Source: an uncultured bacterium (lineage in GTDB: Bacteria > Cyanobacteriota > Vampirovibrionia > Gastranaerophilales > Gastranaerophilaceae). From it: a stretch of DNA of 22,125 bases. Both the position numbers and the translations under genes were made by a program. The stretch covers positions 1 to 22,125 of the forward strand of contig USCK01000013.1 in the NCBI GenBank assembly GCA_900553205.1. The letters run 5' to 3'. Within the stretch, counting starts at the first letter, position 1. Each line of letters starts with the position of its first letter. The notes beneath the pieces were generated by a model, which saw only the letters and a list, made by a program, of their open reading frames with translations, did no database searches and had not been told where the DNA came from. This document shows, piece after piece, positions 1 through 7,369 of this stretch.

Positions 1-25
1 AAATCTTCGATTTTCTCGCAATGAC
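1..25. repeat. Partial GTCATTGCGAG-type intergenic repeat
   Basis: Read on the minus strand this starts GTCATTGCGAG and continues into a degenerate tail. The same opening (GTCATTGCGA) begins a fuller copy at 21673-21699. I recall palindromic repeats with this wording from intergenic DNA of many unrelated bacteria. The copy may be cut by the window edge. Confidence 0.5.
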
Positions 26-27
26 TT

Positions 28-91
28 GTTATTAAGTGAATAAGAAATTATTATCATCTTAATAACTTAGTCACTTAACTCTTATTCACTT
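28..91. repeat. Intergenic palindromic repeat, copy A
   Basis: This element shares a 20-base block (TTATTAAGTGAATAAGAAAT, 29-48) exactly with 15660-15679. A second block at 58-84 matches 15704-15730 at 24 of 27 positions. Internally, GTTATTAAG (28-36) can pair with CTTAATAAC (58-66). Alternatively AAGTGAATAAG (34-44) can pair perfectly with its complement at 81-91. The right arm covers the nth stop codon, so it could shape the 3' end of that transcript. There is no clean U-run, so I do not call it a terminator. Confidence 0.7.
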
Positions 92-716
92 ATTGAAACT
101 CGCAGTATTCTCTAATTGGACATTCATCACATTTTGGCTTTGTTGGTTTACAAACATTTTGACCATGGGTAACCATTAAAGTATTTATATCCAACCAATA
201 TTTTTGAGGTAACTTCTCTCTTAAAGCAAACTCTGTTTCATCAGGAGTTTTGGTATTTACATATCCTATTCTATTAAAAATCCTATGAACATGAACATCT
301 ACACATATTGCAGGGATTCCAAAACCTTTTGCTAATACAAGGTTTGCCGTTTTTCTTCCTACTCCATTAAATTTAGTTAAATTTTCTATTGTGTCAGGAA
401 CTTTGCCGTCAAGTTTGTTAACTATTGTTTTGGAAAGCTCAATAATTTGTTTTGCCTTATTTTTATAAAACCCAACAGGATATATTGCGTTTGCCAAATC
501 TTCTTCGCTTACTTTTGCCATTTCTTGAGGAGTTTTGGCTAACTCCAACATACGCAAAGTCGCAGGATATGTAGTCTTATCGTTTGTTCTCAAGCTCAAT
601 ATACAAGCTATCAAAACCAAGTACGGATTGTGAAATGTTTCCATAAGATTAACAAATTCACTTCGTGGTTGGTTGGCTGATTGTAAAATTTCTACGATTT
701 TATCAATATTAATCAT
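90..716 (-). CDS. nth: Endonuclease III (DNA glycosylase/AP lyase)
   Basis: Base-excision repair enzyme that removes oxidised pyrimidines and nicks the abasic site. The helix-hairpin-helix motif FNGVGRKTA supplies the catalytic lysine (K122 of 208), and VDVHVHR supplies the catalytic aspartate (D140). The C-terminus carries the C-X6-C-X2-C-X5-C ligands of the 4Fe-4S cluster. The length matches E. coli Nth (211 aa). I chose the ATG at 716, which is preceded by AAGGT about ten bases upstream. The frame is also open to a TTG at 734, which would add six residues. The start lies inside the end of lpxK (8-base overlap), so the two genes are co-transcribed and probably translationally coupled. The two functions are unrelated. 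Confidence 0.95.
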   Translation of the reverse strand: MINIDKIVEILQSANQPRSEFVNLMETFHNPYLVLIACILSLRTNDKTTYPATLRMLELAKTPQEMAKVSEEDLANAIYPVGFYKNKAKQIIELSKTIVNKLDGKVPDTIENLTKFNGVGRKTANLVLAKGFGIPAICVDVHVHRIFNRIGYVNTKTPDETEFALREKLPQKYWLDINTLMVTHGQNVCKPTKPKCDECPIREYCEFQ

Positions 717-1734
717 TTGATAAAAGACCTTCAATATCCAAACTTGTTTTTAGTTTAAGTGCAAAAATATTGTTCATATCAAATTTCGCAAGTTTAACGG
801 CATCTTTTTCTGTTGTGATAATATTACCTTTTATCTTAGAAATATCTGATTTTGTGTATTGGTGGTGGTCATCAAATGTCACTTTTTTAAGTATTTCATA
901 ATTATTTTCTAAAAATCTGTAAAATTGAGTTGGCTGTCCTATTGCACACATTGCAGTTACAGCTTCACCTGAAACTAGATTATCACCTGTTTTGATATTA
1001 TAAACATAATCAGGAGTTGCAGAACAAACAAACGCATCACATTTGAACTTCTTACCCATTATTTTTGCCAGTTTTTCGGCTCTTTGGCTGTCAGTAGATT
1101 TATTCATCACAATTAATTTATCTACTCTATCAAATGCTTCTGTTCCTTCTCTCAAAGGTCCTGCAGGAAGAAGTTTTTCGTTTCCGAAGCCCATTTCTGA
1201 ATCTACAAGCAAAATATTCATATCTCGATGGATTTTTCTATGTTGAAAAGCGTCATCTAAAATGATTCTTGTAACACCAAAATTTTCTATTGCATATTTT
1301 GCAGCCTTAACTCTGTCTTTACAAGTCAAAACAGCGCACATATTAAGATTTACTGCTAGTAAATAAGCCTCATCGCCTGCTTTTTCTGCCGTTTGAAAAA
1401 GATTAATACCATCAGAAATAACATTAACTTTTTTGTTAGATAGTTTTCCACCATAACCTCTTGTGATGACTGCAACTTTTTCACCTTTTTCAACAAAATG
1501 CTTTGCCAACGCCATTACAACAGGAGTTTTGCCAACACCACCAGTTGTAAGATTTCCGACAGATATCACATTCGCATTAACTTTTTCTTCTTTTAAAATG
1601 CCATTGTCATACAAATTGTTTCTAAGTTTTGAAACCAAACCGTAAAACAGTGAAAAGAATTCAAGCAAATCTACAAAAAAGCCTTCGGCATTTTTATCAT
1701 AATGAAGTTGTGTAATTTTTGATTTGAAATTCAA
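709..1734 (-). CDS. lpxK: Tetraacyldisaccharide 4'-kinase (lipid A synthesis)
   Basis: Phosphorylates the 4' position of the lipid A disaccharide precursor at the inner membrane, so the organism should make lipid A. The P-loop GNLTTGGVGKT lies at residues 60-70, next to the expected VISVGNLT strand. The family signature DDAFQHRKIHRD begins at residue 160. Length 341 aa is normal. The N-terminal 45 residues are hydrophobic/amphipathic, as in the membrane-associated N-terminus of LpxK. The start is a TTG (1732-1734) preceded by a good Shine-Dalgarno AGGTGA six bases away; there is no nearby ATG. The 3' end overlaps nth. Its likely promoter sits in the fabI terminator. Confidence 0.93.
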   Translation of the reverse strand: MNFKSKITQLHYDKNAEGFFVDLLEFFSLFYGLVSKLRNNLYDNGILKEEKVNANVISVGNLTTGGVGKTPVVMALAKHFVEKGEKVAVITRGYGGKLSNKKVNVISDGINLFQTAEKAGDEAYLLAVNLNMCAVLTCKDRVKAAKYAIENFGVTRIILDDAFQHRKIHRDMNILLVDSEMGFGNEKLLPAGPLREGTEAFDRVDKLIVMNKSTDSQRAEKLAKIMGKKFKCDAFVCSATPDYVYNIKTGDNLVSGEAVTAMCAIGQPTQFYRFLENNYEILKKVTFDDHHQYTKSDISKIKGNIITTEKDAVKLAKFDMNNIFALKLKTSLDIEGLLSND

Positions 1735-1761
1735 TACGGTTCACCTAATTTCTTGAACTAT

Positions 1762-1789
1762 ATTATCACAAAAAAGGACTGCTTATCAA
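1762..1789 (-). promoter_or_regulatory. Predicted lpxK promoter overlapping the fabI terminator
   Basis: On the minus strand, TTGATA (1789-1784) is followed after 16 bases by GATAAT (1767-1762). A TG one base before the -10 makes it an extended -10. The -35 hexamer is the loop of the fabI terminator hairpin. The predicted transcript would start about 20 bases before the lpxK TTG. This is a consensus match only. Confidence 0.5.
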
Positions 1790-1803
1790 GCAGTCCTTTT
1801 TTT
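1770..1803 (-). terminator. Rho-independent terminator of fabI, possibly bidirectional
   Basis: A perfect 7-bp GC-rich stem (GGACTGC 1776-1782 with GCAGTCC 1790-1796) has a 7-base loop. It is flanked by an A-run (1770-1775) and a T-run (1797-1803). It therefore has a U-tract in either direction. Only fabI points into it from the right. Confidence 0.9.
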
Positions 1804-1820
1804 CTATAAAAATATCATTC

Positions 1821-2630
1821 TTATAATTCAATATTATTAGAAATAATATCCATTTCTTGAGCAGATGCGTAAGCTGAATTGCAGCCACAGTCACAATAAA
1901 GAACTTCACCTGTTGTACCTGATGACAAGTCAGAAGCCAAGAATAAACCTGCTCTACCAACATCATCAAGAGAAACATTTCTGCCAAGAGGTGATCTTGC
2001 AACAGCTGCTTTAAGCATTTTAGAGAATCCAGAAATACCCATTGAAGCAAGAGTTTTAACAGCGCCTGATGACAAGCAGTTAACTCTGATACCTTTAGGT
2101 CCAAGGTCAACAGCTAAGAATCTCATAGCTGATTCAAGAGCAGCTTTCGCAACACCCATAACATTGTAGCTTGGTACAGATTTGATAGAACCAAGATATG
2201 TTAATGCAAAGATTGAAGAACCTTCGTTCATAATAGGTTCTGCGTTACGAGCAACTGTTACTAGAGAGTATGCACTTACACCAAGAGCAGTGTTCCAAGC
2301 ATCAACAGTTGTATCAACAAATCTGCCCATTAGAGCTTCTTTTGGTGCGAATGCAACAGCGTGAACAACGAAATCAAGTTTGCCGTAAACTTTTTCACAT
2401 TCTGCAAATACTGCTTTTACTTCGTCTTCTTTTGTTACATCACAGCTCATTATGATTTTAGCACCCATGCTTTCAGCAATAGGTTTAACTCTTTTTTCCA
2501 TAGCTTCGCCGGCGTATGTGAAAGCAATTTCTGCTCCGGCTTCGTGAAGTTGTTTTGCAATAGCGTAAGCTATACCATGAGTGTTAGAAACACCAAATAT
2601 AACACCCTTTTTACCCTTCATTAAATCCAT
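1821..2630 (-). CDS. fabI: Enoyl-[acyl-carrier-protein] reductase (NADH), FabI type
   Basis: Last reductive step of each fatty-acid elongation cycle. It is a short-chain dehydrogenase fold with the FabI-specific catalytic set: Y145 (LTYLGS), Y155 and K162 (PSYNVMGVAK), at positions nearly identical to E. coli Y146/Y156/K163. This is followed by the usual SSGAVKTLA loop. I chose the ATG at 2630 (269 aa; E. coli 262). It has the Shine-Dalgarno GAGGGA about eight bases upstream and begins right at the Rossmann strand. The frame is open further upstream to 2693, but that extension has no family similarity and overlaps the promoter. Oddity: the C-terminal strand carries three closely spaced cysteines (CDCGC, C246/C248/C250) where E. 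coli has a glycine-rich segment. The gene appears monocistronic. Confidence 0.95.
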   Translation of the reverse strand: MDLMKGKKGVIFGVSNTHGIAYAIAKQLHEAGAEIAFTYAGEAMEKRVKPIAESMGAKIIMSCDVTKEDEVKAVFAECEKVYGKLDFVVHAVAFAPKEALMGRFVDTTVDAWNTALGVSAYSLVTVARNAEPIMNEGSSIFALTYLGSIKSVPSYNVMGVAKAALESAMRFLAVDLGPKGIRVNCLSSGAVKTLASMGISGFSKMLKAAVARSPLGRNVSLDDVGRAGLFLASDLSSGTTGEVLYCDCGCNSAYASAQEMDIISNNIEL

Positions 2631-2664
2631 ATTAATATCCCTCTCTATAAATTTTGACACACTC

Positions 2665-2693
2665 ATAATAACAAAAAGACATACAATTAGCAA
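2665..2693 (-). promoter_or_regulatory. Predicted fabI promoter
   Basis: On the minus strand TTGCTA (2693-2688) and TATTAT (2670-2665) are separated by 17 bases. Transcription would start near 2658, leaving a leader of about 28 bases with the Shine-Dalgarno site. Confidence 0.5.
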
Positions 2694-2747
2694 TTAACGG
2701 TTTTTAATTTTGTGGTTTTATTTTTGTGAATCATAATCTTGTATCCA

Positions 2748-2756
2748 TGTTATAAT
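2748..2756 (+). promoter_or_regulatory. Extended -10 promoter for the flavoprotein-lipA operon
   Basis: TGTTATAAT is a perfect extended -10 element 24 bases before the ATG at 2780. No good -35 is seen at the right distance. AAGGGAG at 2764-2770 is the ribosome binding site. Confidence 0.6.
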
Positions 2757-2779
2757 ACTCTCTAAGGGAGTATTTATTT

Positions 2780-4021
2780 ATGGAAACTTTTGATTACGGA
2801 ATTATTGGTGCCGGGCCTGCAGGCTATACAACTGCGCTTTATTTAGCAAAACAAGGAAAATCGGTTATATTGTTTGAAAAAGATGAAATCGAGTCCACGT
2901 CTGTAAACAGAGGCTGTATCCCAACCAAAATACTTTTGCATACTGCCGAATTATATCAAAATGTAAAAAACGCAGAGAAATTCGGGATTTATGCCGATAA
3001 TGTAAGGTTTGATTATGAAAAAGTTTCTGAACACAAAGACAAAATAGTTGCAAAATTGCGCAAATCTTTAGAACTTGCAATCAAACAAGCAGGCATAAAA
3101 GTTGTTAAGGCTTCTGCAAATATTGTTGTTGATAATATTGTCGAAGCAGATAGCGAACAGTATTCTTGCAATAAAATCATTATTGCAACAGGCTCAAAAC
3201 CTAGAGAAATAAAAGGCTTGGAGTTTGACCACAAGTTTATATTATCATCAGATGATATGTTGAATATGACCCAACTTCCTAACAAAATTGTTATTGTAGG
3301 TTCAGGCGCTATCGGTGTTGAATTTGCAAGAATTCTATCAGCTTTTGGAGTCGAAATTGTACTTGTTGAGCTTGCAGATAGGCTTGTTCCTCTTGCTGAT
3401 TGGGAAGTTTCAAAACGAGTTGAGCGCCAATTCAAGATGAAGAAAATTAAATATTATACAGAAACGAGTATCAAATCTATTGAAAATAAAGTAGTAATTT
3501 TATCAAATGATGAGAAAATAGAACCTGATTGCGTGCTTGTTGCAACAGGTCGAGTTTGTGCAGATGATAATAAATACGATGCAGAAAATATTTCGGTTCT
3601 TGGTGATGCTTCTGCCGAAATTCAACTTGCGCATTATGCAGTATCTCAGGCTAAAAAACTTGTGTTTGATATCCCGTTTGATAAAGATTTGATACCGTCA
3701 GTAATTTATGGTTCACCTGAAATTGCTTGGGTTGGTGAGGTTGAAAAACAAGCTACGGATACAGAGTTTAAAAAAGTTGTATTCCCGATATCAGCTCTTG
3801 GCAAGGCTCATGCAGATGATAGTATTGACGGATTTATAAAAATCCTTGCAAAAGATAACAAAATCGTAGGTGCATCTATTATATCAAATGAGGCGTCTGC
3901 TCTTATTCAACAAATTACTATTGCAATTCAAAATAATATTTCTATAGATAAATTGAAAGAAGTTTGTTTTGCGCACCCAACATATTCAGAAGGTATTATG
4001 GAAGGAATTATGCAGTTATGA
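2780..4021 (+). CDS. Dihydrolipoamide dehydrogenase-like flavoprotein with a single redox cysteine
   Basis: Class I pyridine nucleotide-disulfide oxidoreductase. The FAD-binding motif GIIGAGPAG is at 7-15, the NAD-binding motif VGSGAIGVE at 173-181, and the second FAD motif VLGDAS near 273. The C-terminal HPTYSE has the catalytic His399-Glu404 pair. The redox loop reads STSVNRGCIPTK, where the family has GTCLNxGCIPSK: the first cysteine is Ser41 and only Cys46 remains. At 413 aa it is about 50 shorter than usual; much of the loss lies between the TGR (256-258) and GD (275-276) motifs. It overlaps lipA by ATGA, which suggests a lipoate-linked role. The lost cysteine makes ordinary disulfide exchange with dihydrolipoamide doubtful. 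A peroxidase- or transhydrogenase-like activity is possible but not shown. Confidence 0.8.
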   Translation: METFDYGIIGAGPAGYTTALYLAKQGKSVILFEKDEIESTSVNRGCIPTKILLHTAELYQNVKNAEKFGIYADNVRFDYEKVSEHKDKIVAKLRKSLELAIKQAGIKVVKASANIVVDNIVEADSEQYSCNKIIIATGSKPREIKGLEFDHKFILSSDDMLNMTQLPNKIVIVGSGAIGVEFARILSAFGVEIVLVELADRLVPLADWEVSKRVERQFKMKKIKYYTETSIKSIENKVVILSNDEKIEPDCVLVATGRVCADDNKYDAENISVLGDASAEIQLAHYAVSQAKKLVFDIPFDKDLIPSVIYGSPEIAWVGEVEKQATDTEFKKVVFPISALGKAHADDSIDGFIKILAKDNKIVGASIISNEASALIQQITIAIQNNISIDKLKEVCFAHPTYSEGIMEGIMQL

Positions 4022-4860
4022 AAAGACTTCCCGATTATTTGAAAAGAAACATTATAGATAATGAAAAAACAAAAACCGTTCGCAGAATTTTGAAAACAAA
4101 ATGCCTGAATACTGTTTGTGACGGAGCAAGATGCCCTAATAAAAATGAATGTTATGAACATCATACTGCAACTTTTTTGATTATGGGGAATGTTTGTACA
4201 AGAAACTGCAAATATTGTAATATCTCAACTGCAAAACCTGAACCATTAGATAAAAATGAGCCTAAACATATTGCAGAGGCCGTTCAAGAATTGGGGCTAA
4301 AGTATGTTGTAATAACTTCTGTTACAAGAGATGATTTGCCTGACGGTGGCGCAAATCATTTTGCCGAATGTATAAAAGAAATTAGAAATTTATCACCTGA
4401 TATCAAAATCGAAATTTTGACCCCTGATTTCAGAAGAAAAGACGGAGCGTTGGATACAATTATTGAGGCTCACCCTGATGTGTTCAATCATAATATAGAA
4501 ACAACTCGTTCTGTTTTTAAGACGGCAAGACCTTTAGGCGATTATGATTTGTCGTTAGAGGTTTTGAAATATATAAAACAAAACAGTGATATCAAAACAA
4601 AATCAGGGTTAATGGTCGGGCTTGGTGAAACAATAGAGAATATTGAACAAACCTTGATAGATTTGAAAAATGTAGAGTGTGATATTTTGACTATCGGGCA
4701 ATATATCCAACCTTCCAAACAACATCTTGAGGTTGTTAAATATTATACATTGGAAGAATTTGAAGAATTAAAACAACTTGCACAAAAAATCGGACTAAAC
4801 AAATACCAAATAGGTCCGTTAGTCCGAAGTTCATATAATGCCAAATTGTTAAATGATTAA
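4018..4860 (+). CDS. lipA: Lipoyl synthase (radical SAM)
   Basis: Inserts two sulfurs into protein-bound octanoyl groups to make lipoyl cofactors. Both clusters are visible. The auxiliary cluster motif C-X4-C-X5-C is at C34/C39/C45, and the radical-SAM C-X3-C-X2-C is at C60/C64/C67 (CTRNCKYC). The C-terminal RSSY (270-273) supplies the unusual serine ligand. The chosen ATG at 4018 overlaps the upstream stop as ATGA and gives 280 aa, short but complete. An upstream in-frame start at 3964 would lie inside the flavoprotein gene and adds unrelated residues. No lipB or lipoyl-carrying subunit lies in this window. The gene ends two bases from the end of a convergent gene, with no terminator between them. 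Confidence 0.96.
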   Translation: MKRLPDYLKRNIIDNEKTKTVRRILKTKCLNTVCDGARCPNKNECYEHHTATFLIMGNVCTRNCKYCNISTAKPEPLDKNEPKHIAEAVQELGLKYVVITSVTRDDLPDGGANHFAECIKEIRNLSPDIKIEILTPDFRRKDGALDTIIEAHPDVFNHNIETTRSVFKTARPLGDYDLSLEVLKYIKQNSDIKTKSGLMVGLGETIENIEQTLIDLKNVECDILTIGQYIQPSKQHLEVVKYYTLEEFEELKQLAQKIGLNKYQIGPLVRSSYNAKLLND

Positions 4861-4862
4861 GC

Positions 4863-5831
4863 TTACTTTTTAGGTGGGTAAGTATATCTTGTATCCCCTT
4901 TACCTGTTTCTCCTGGGTTTTTCATAGCAGGTGCATCTGCAAGTGTTGCCATTGTTAAGGCTTCTGCAACTTGTCCATCAGCATCTTTTTCACCTTTTGT
5001 AATGCCATCAATTATATTATAAGTATTAAGAGAAATATCATTACTTTTATCGTGTGGTGCATTATAAGTTATTGATACTAATTTATAAGAAGGTTTTTTA
5101 GTTTTTTCGTCTATTTCTACAAAATTATAGGTATAAACATTTCCTTTAGCTTCATCACCACTAGAATATGTTGTATCTGTAATCTTAAATGTTTTTGGAT
5201 AACCGAATTCATTATTCTTTCCAACATCTGTTATTTTACCATGTACCTTTTCTGTGCTTAATATATCGTTCTTGGCAGAGCCAACAGCCGCTTTATTTGT
5301 CGCAGGTGCTTGTTGAGCATTTGGTGTTTGTGGAGCTTGTTGAGTTGTTTGGTTATTATTTGTAGCAGGTGTTGCAGGTGTAGTAGTTTGGTTTGTTCCT
5401 GCTACATTTATTGATGCTCCACCGTTACCAAATAATGAAGGTAATTTCCAATTACTGAAATAACTGTTCCAATATCCTGATGTAGGAAGTCCCAAGTTCA
5501 AAGCTGTAGAAGGTTGAGCTGCTTTAGCTTTGTTTCGCCCGAACAGGCCCATAGCCCACATGCCAAGTGCTGTAATACCAAGCCCGATACCTCCGGAGAG
5601 TAAAGTAGTACCCCAAGATTGTTCTTGGTAGCCTGTACCACCCATAAAGATATTTACGGTTTTATGAGAAGGAAAACCTTTGAAGGCTTTGTCATAATCG
5701 CCGTCATTCATCCAACTGCCGTCAATACGATACTCGTTGAATAACCCCGGAGTGTTGTTTTTCCAAGTGCTATATGTATCAAAGTTGGAACTATATCCAC
5801 CTCTATGTCCGTCGTAGATTCCACCAGACAT
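4863..5831 (-). CDS. Unknown protein with one membrane segment and a Pro/Thr/Gln-rich linker
   Basis: I do not recognise the family. Residues 1-70 are rich in Gly, Tyr, Asn and Trp, with no signal peptide. Residues about 75-97 form a glycine-rich hydrophobic helix ending in basic GRNKAKA, consistent with one transmembrane pass and a cytoplasmic positive flank. Residues 145-180 are a low-complexity Thr/Pro/Asn/Gln linker. Residues 190-320 look like a beta-rich, charged domain with many Tyr and Lys. The ATG at 5831 has a strong Shine-Dalgarno (GAGGAG) nine bases away. It is divergent from the CpaE-like ATPase across 174 bases. The composition suggests a surface or envelope protein; that is inference. 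Confidence 0.8.
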   Translation of the reverse strand: MSGGIYDGHRGGYSSNFDTYSTWKNNTPGLFNEYRIDGSWMNDGDYDKAFKGFPSHKTVNIFMGGTGYQEQSWGTTLLSGGIGLGITALGMWAMGLFGRNKAKAAQPSTALNLGLPTSGYWNSYFSNWKLPSLFGNGGASINVAGTNQTTTPATPATNNNQTTQQAPQTPNAQQAPATNKAAVGSAKNDILSTEKVHGKITDVGKNNEFGYPKTFKITDTTYSSGDEAKGNVYTYNFVEIDEKTKKPSYKLVSITYNAPHDKSNDISLNTYNIIDGITKGEKDADGQVAEALTMATLADAPAMKNPGETGKGDTRYTYPPKK

Positions 5832-5941
5832 TTTAAATATCTCCTCTTTGTATTATGTATATATAAAGTATATATTTGTTAAATAATTGCTTAATTTGGT
5901 TCGTTATGTTTACAATTTGTTACATTATCCTTAAGGTAGTC

Positions 5942-5971
5942 TTTTCATGTCCTTATATAATTGCGTATTAT
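5942..5971 (+). promoter_or_regulatory. Possible promoter of the CpaE-like gene
   Basis: TTTTCA (5942-5947) and TATTAT (5966-5971) are 18 bases apart, giving a leader of about 28 bases with AGGTGA just before the ATG at 6006. A second TATTAT at 5984-5989 would place the start too close. The region is very AT-rich, so chance matches are likely. Confidence 0.3.
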
Positions 5972-6005
5972 CACTAAATAATGTATTATTGTTTTGAGGT
6001 GAATT

Positions 6006-7145
6006 ATGAATAATAAAATTGTTATATTAGAAAATGACAAAGATTCTGCAGAAATAATAAAATCATACTTGTCAGAAATTGAAGGTGTTGAAACAGATAA
6101 ACTCTTTGATAATTATGATGAAGGGGCAACTTATTCTATAGAAGCAAAACCTCACATTGTATTGTTAGCTTTGTCTAATGATATTGAGCAGTCAAAATCA
6201 ATGATACAAAAACTAAGCAGTCAAAATATTAATGTAATAGTTTTATCTGCAAATTATACAACCAATTTGGTTATTCAAACACTTCGAGCAGGGGCAAAAG
6301 ATTTTTTATCAAAACCTTTGATAAAAAAAGATTTTATAGCTTCTATTAATAAATATAATAACGAAGATAAAAAAATAATAAATAATTCAAATATTATATC
6401 AATTTTTTCAAACAAAGGTGGTATCGGCAAAACTGCTATTGCAACAAACCTTGCAGTAGAATTTGCAAGACAAACCCGAGAAAAGGTCGTTCTTGTTGAT
6501 TTGAACCTGCCGTTAGGTGATATCACAACATTTATCAACATCAAGCCTTCAATAAGCATAACTTCTGCTGTTGAAAACGCAACTCATAATGGCGCAGAAG
6601 CAGTTTTAAATGCTTGTAAACAATATAAAGATACCAGTTTATATGTTTTGGCAGAACCTATATATATGGAAGAAAGTCACACCATGACACCGACACATAT
6701 TTATAAACTATTTGAATACTTGAGAGAGTCATTTACATATATTCTTGTTGATGTCGGTACAAATATAGATAAAATGAATTTGAAAATATTAGAATTGTCT
6801 GATTTGATTCTGTTGGTATCAATCGTAAATCTACCATTAATCAGGAATTGCCAGCGTTGTTTGGACTTGTTCAACAACCTTGGTTATGACGAAAACAAGA
6901 CAAAAATCGTTATAAACAGATATCTAGAGAATGACGAAATCAAAACAGAAGATGTGGAAAAAGTTTTGAACCAAAAAATATACTGGAAAATCCCTAACAA
7001 CTATTTCGCAATCATGTCATCTATAAACAAAGCCATGCCTGTATGTGAATTGAACGAAAACTCAAATGTAACCTTGAGTTTCAGTGGTTTGGCAACCAAA
7101 TTGCAAGAAGATATTATTGCAAAAGACTTGGAGAAAAACGCTTAA
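6006..7145 (+). CDS. CpaE/TadZ-like ATPase: degenerate receiver plus MinD/ParA domain
   Basis: Two domains. Residues 1-120 have the receiver fold pattern (ILENDKD at the start, SKPL with Lys103 near the end), but the phosphoacceptor position is Ala55 (IVLLALSND), so it should not be phosphorylated. Residues 128-379 are a MinD/ParA-type ATPase with the deviant Walker A KGGIGKT (137-143), the A' motif VDLNLPLGD and a Walker B-like ILVDVGT. This order and the dead receiver are typical of CpaE/TadZ, which localises Tad pilus machinery to a cell pole. No other tad genes are in view; other MinD-like positioning roles are possible. The flagellin gene is about 9 kb away and gives no real link. The intergenic DNA downstream is a control region for the next gene. 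Confidence 0.85.
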   Translation: MNNKIVILENDKDSAEIIKSYLSEIEGVETDKLFDNYDEGATYSIEAKPHIVLLALSNDIEQSKSMIQKLSSQNINVIVLSANYTTNLVIQTLRAGAKDFLSKPLIKKDFIASINKYNNEDKKIINNSNIISIFSNKGGIGKTAIATNLAVEFARQTREKVVLVDLNLPLGDITTFINIKPSISITSAVENATHNGAEAVLNACKQYKDTSLYVLAEPIYMEESHTMTPTHIYKLFEYLRESFTYILVDVGTNIDKMNLKILELSDLILLVSIVNLPLIRNCQRCLDLFNNLGYDENKTKIVINRYLENDEIKTEDVEKVLNQKIYWKIPNNYFAIMSSINKAMPVCELNENSNVTLSFSGLATKLQEDIIAKDLEKNA

Positions 7146-7309
7146 AACCAACAAAATAGTAATGAATAAGTGTATTTTGTGTGAATATAATTGTAAAATG
7201 TACAATTAATGTATGAAAAACTGTTAAAAACATCTAAAATGTAATAAATGTACAATCTACACTTTATGGAAAAGCCTTATTATTGCTACACTGTGAATAA
7301 ATATTAAAT

Positions 7310-7328
7310 AAGTGTAAAAAAAACACTT
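7310..7328. promoter_or_regulatory. Palindromic operator-like site 1
   Basis: AAGTGTAAAAAAAACACTT: half-sites AAGTGT and ACACTT with a 7-base spacer. Its right end overlaps the TTGACA -35 box (7327-7332), as expected for a repressor site. It matches site 2 at 17 of 19 positions. Confidence 0.6.
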
Positions 7329-7355
7329 GACAAAAAATTATATATGTATAATAAT
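7327..7355 (+). promoter_or_regulatory. Promoter of the 90-aa small protein gene
   Basis: Consensus -35 TTGACA (7327-7332) followed after 17 bases by AATAAT (7350-7355). A perfect TATAAT (7347-7352) overlaps but leaves only 14 bases of spacing. Transcription should start near 7362. Confidence 0.65.
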
Positions 7356-7369
7356 ATAAGTGTTAAATG

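Noticed and set aside
1766..2110. 114-aa minus-strand reading frame within fabI
   Set aside because: It overlaps the well-supported fabI in another frame, runs through its terminator and has low-complexity Leu/Gln content.
3013..3435. 140-aa minus-strand reading frame opposite the flavoprotein
   Set aside because: Ser/Ile-rich composition typical of an antisense shadow.
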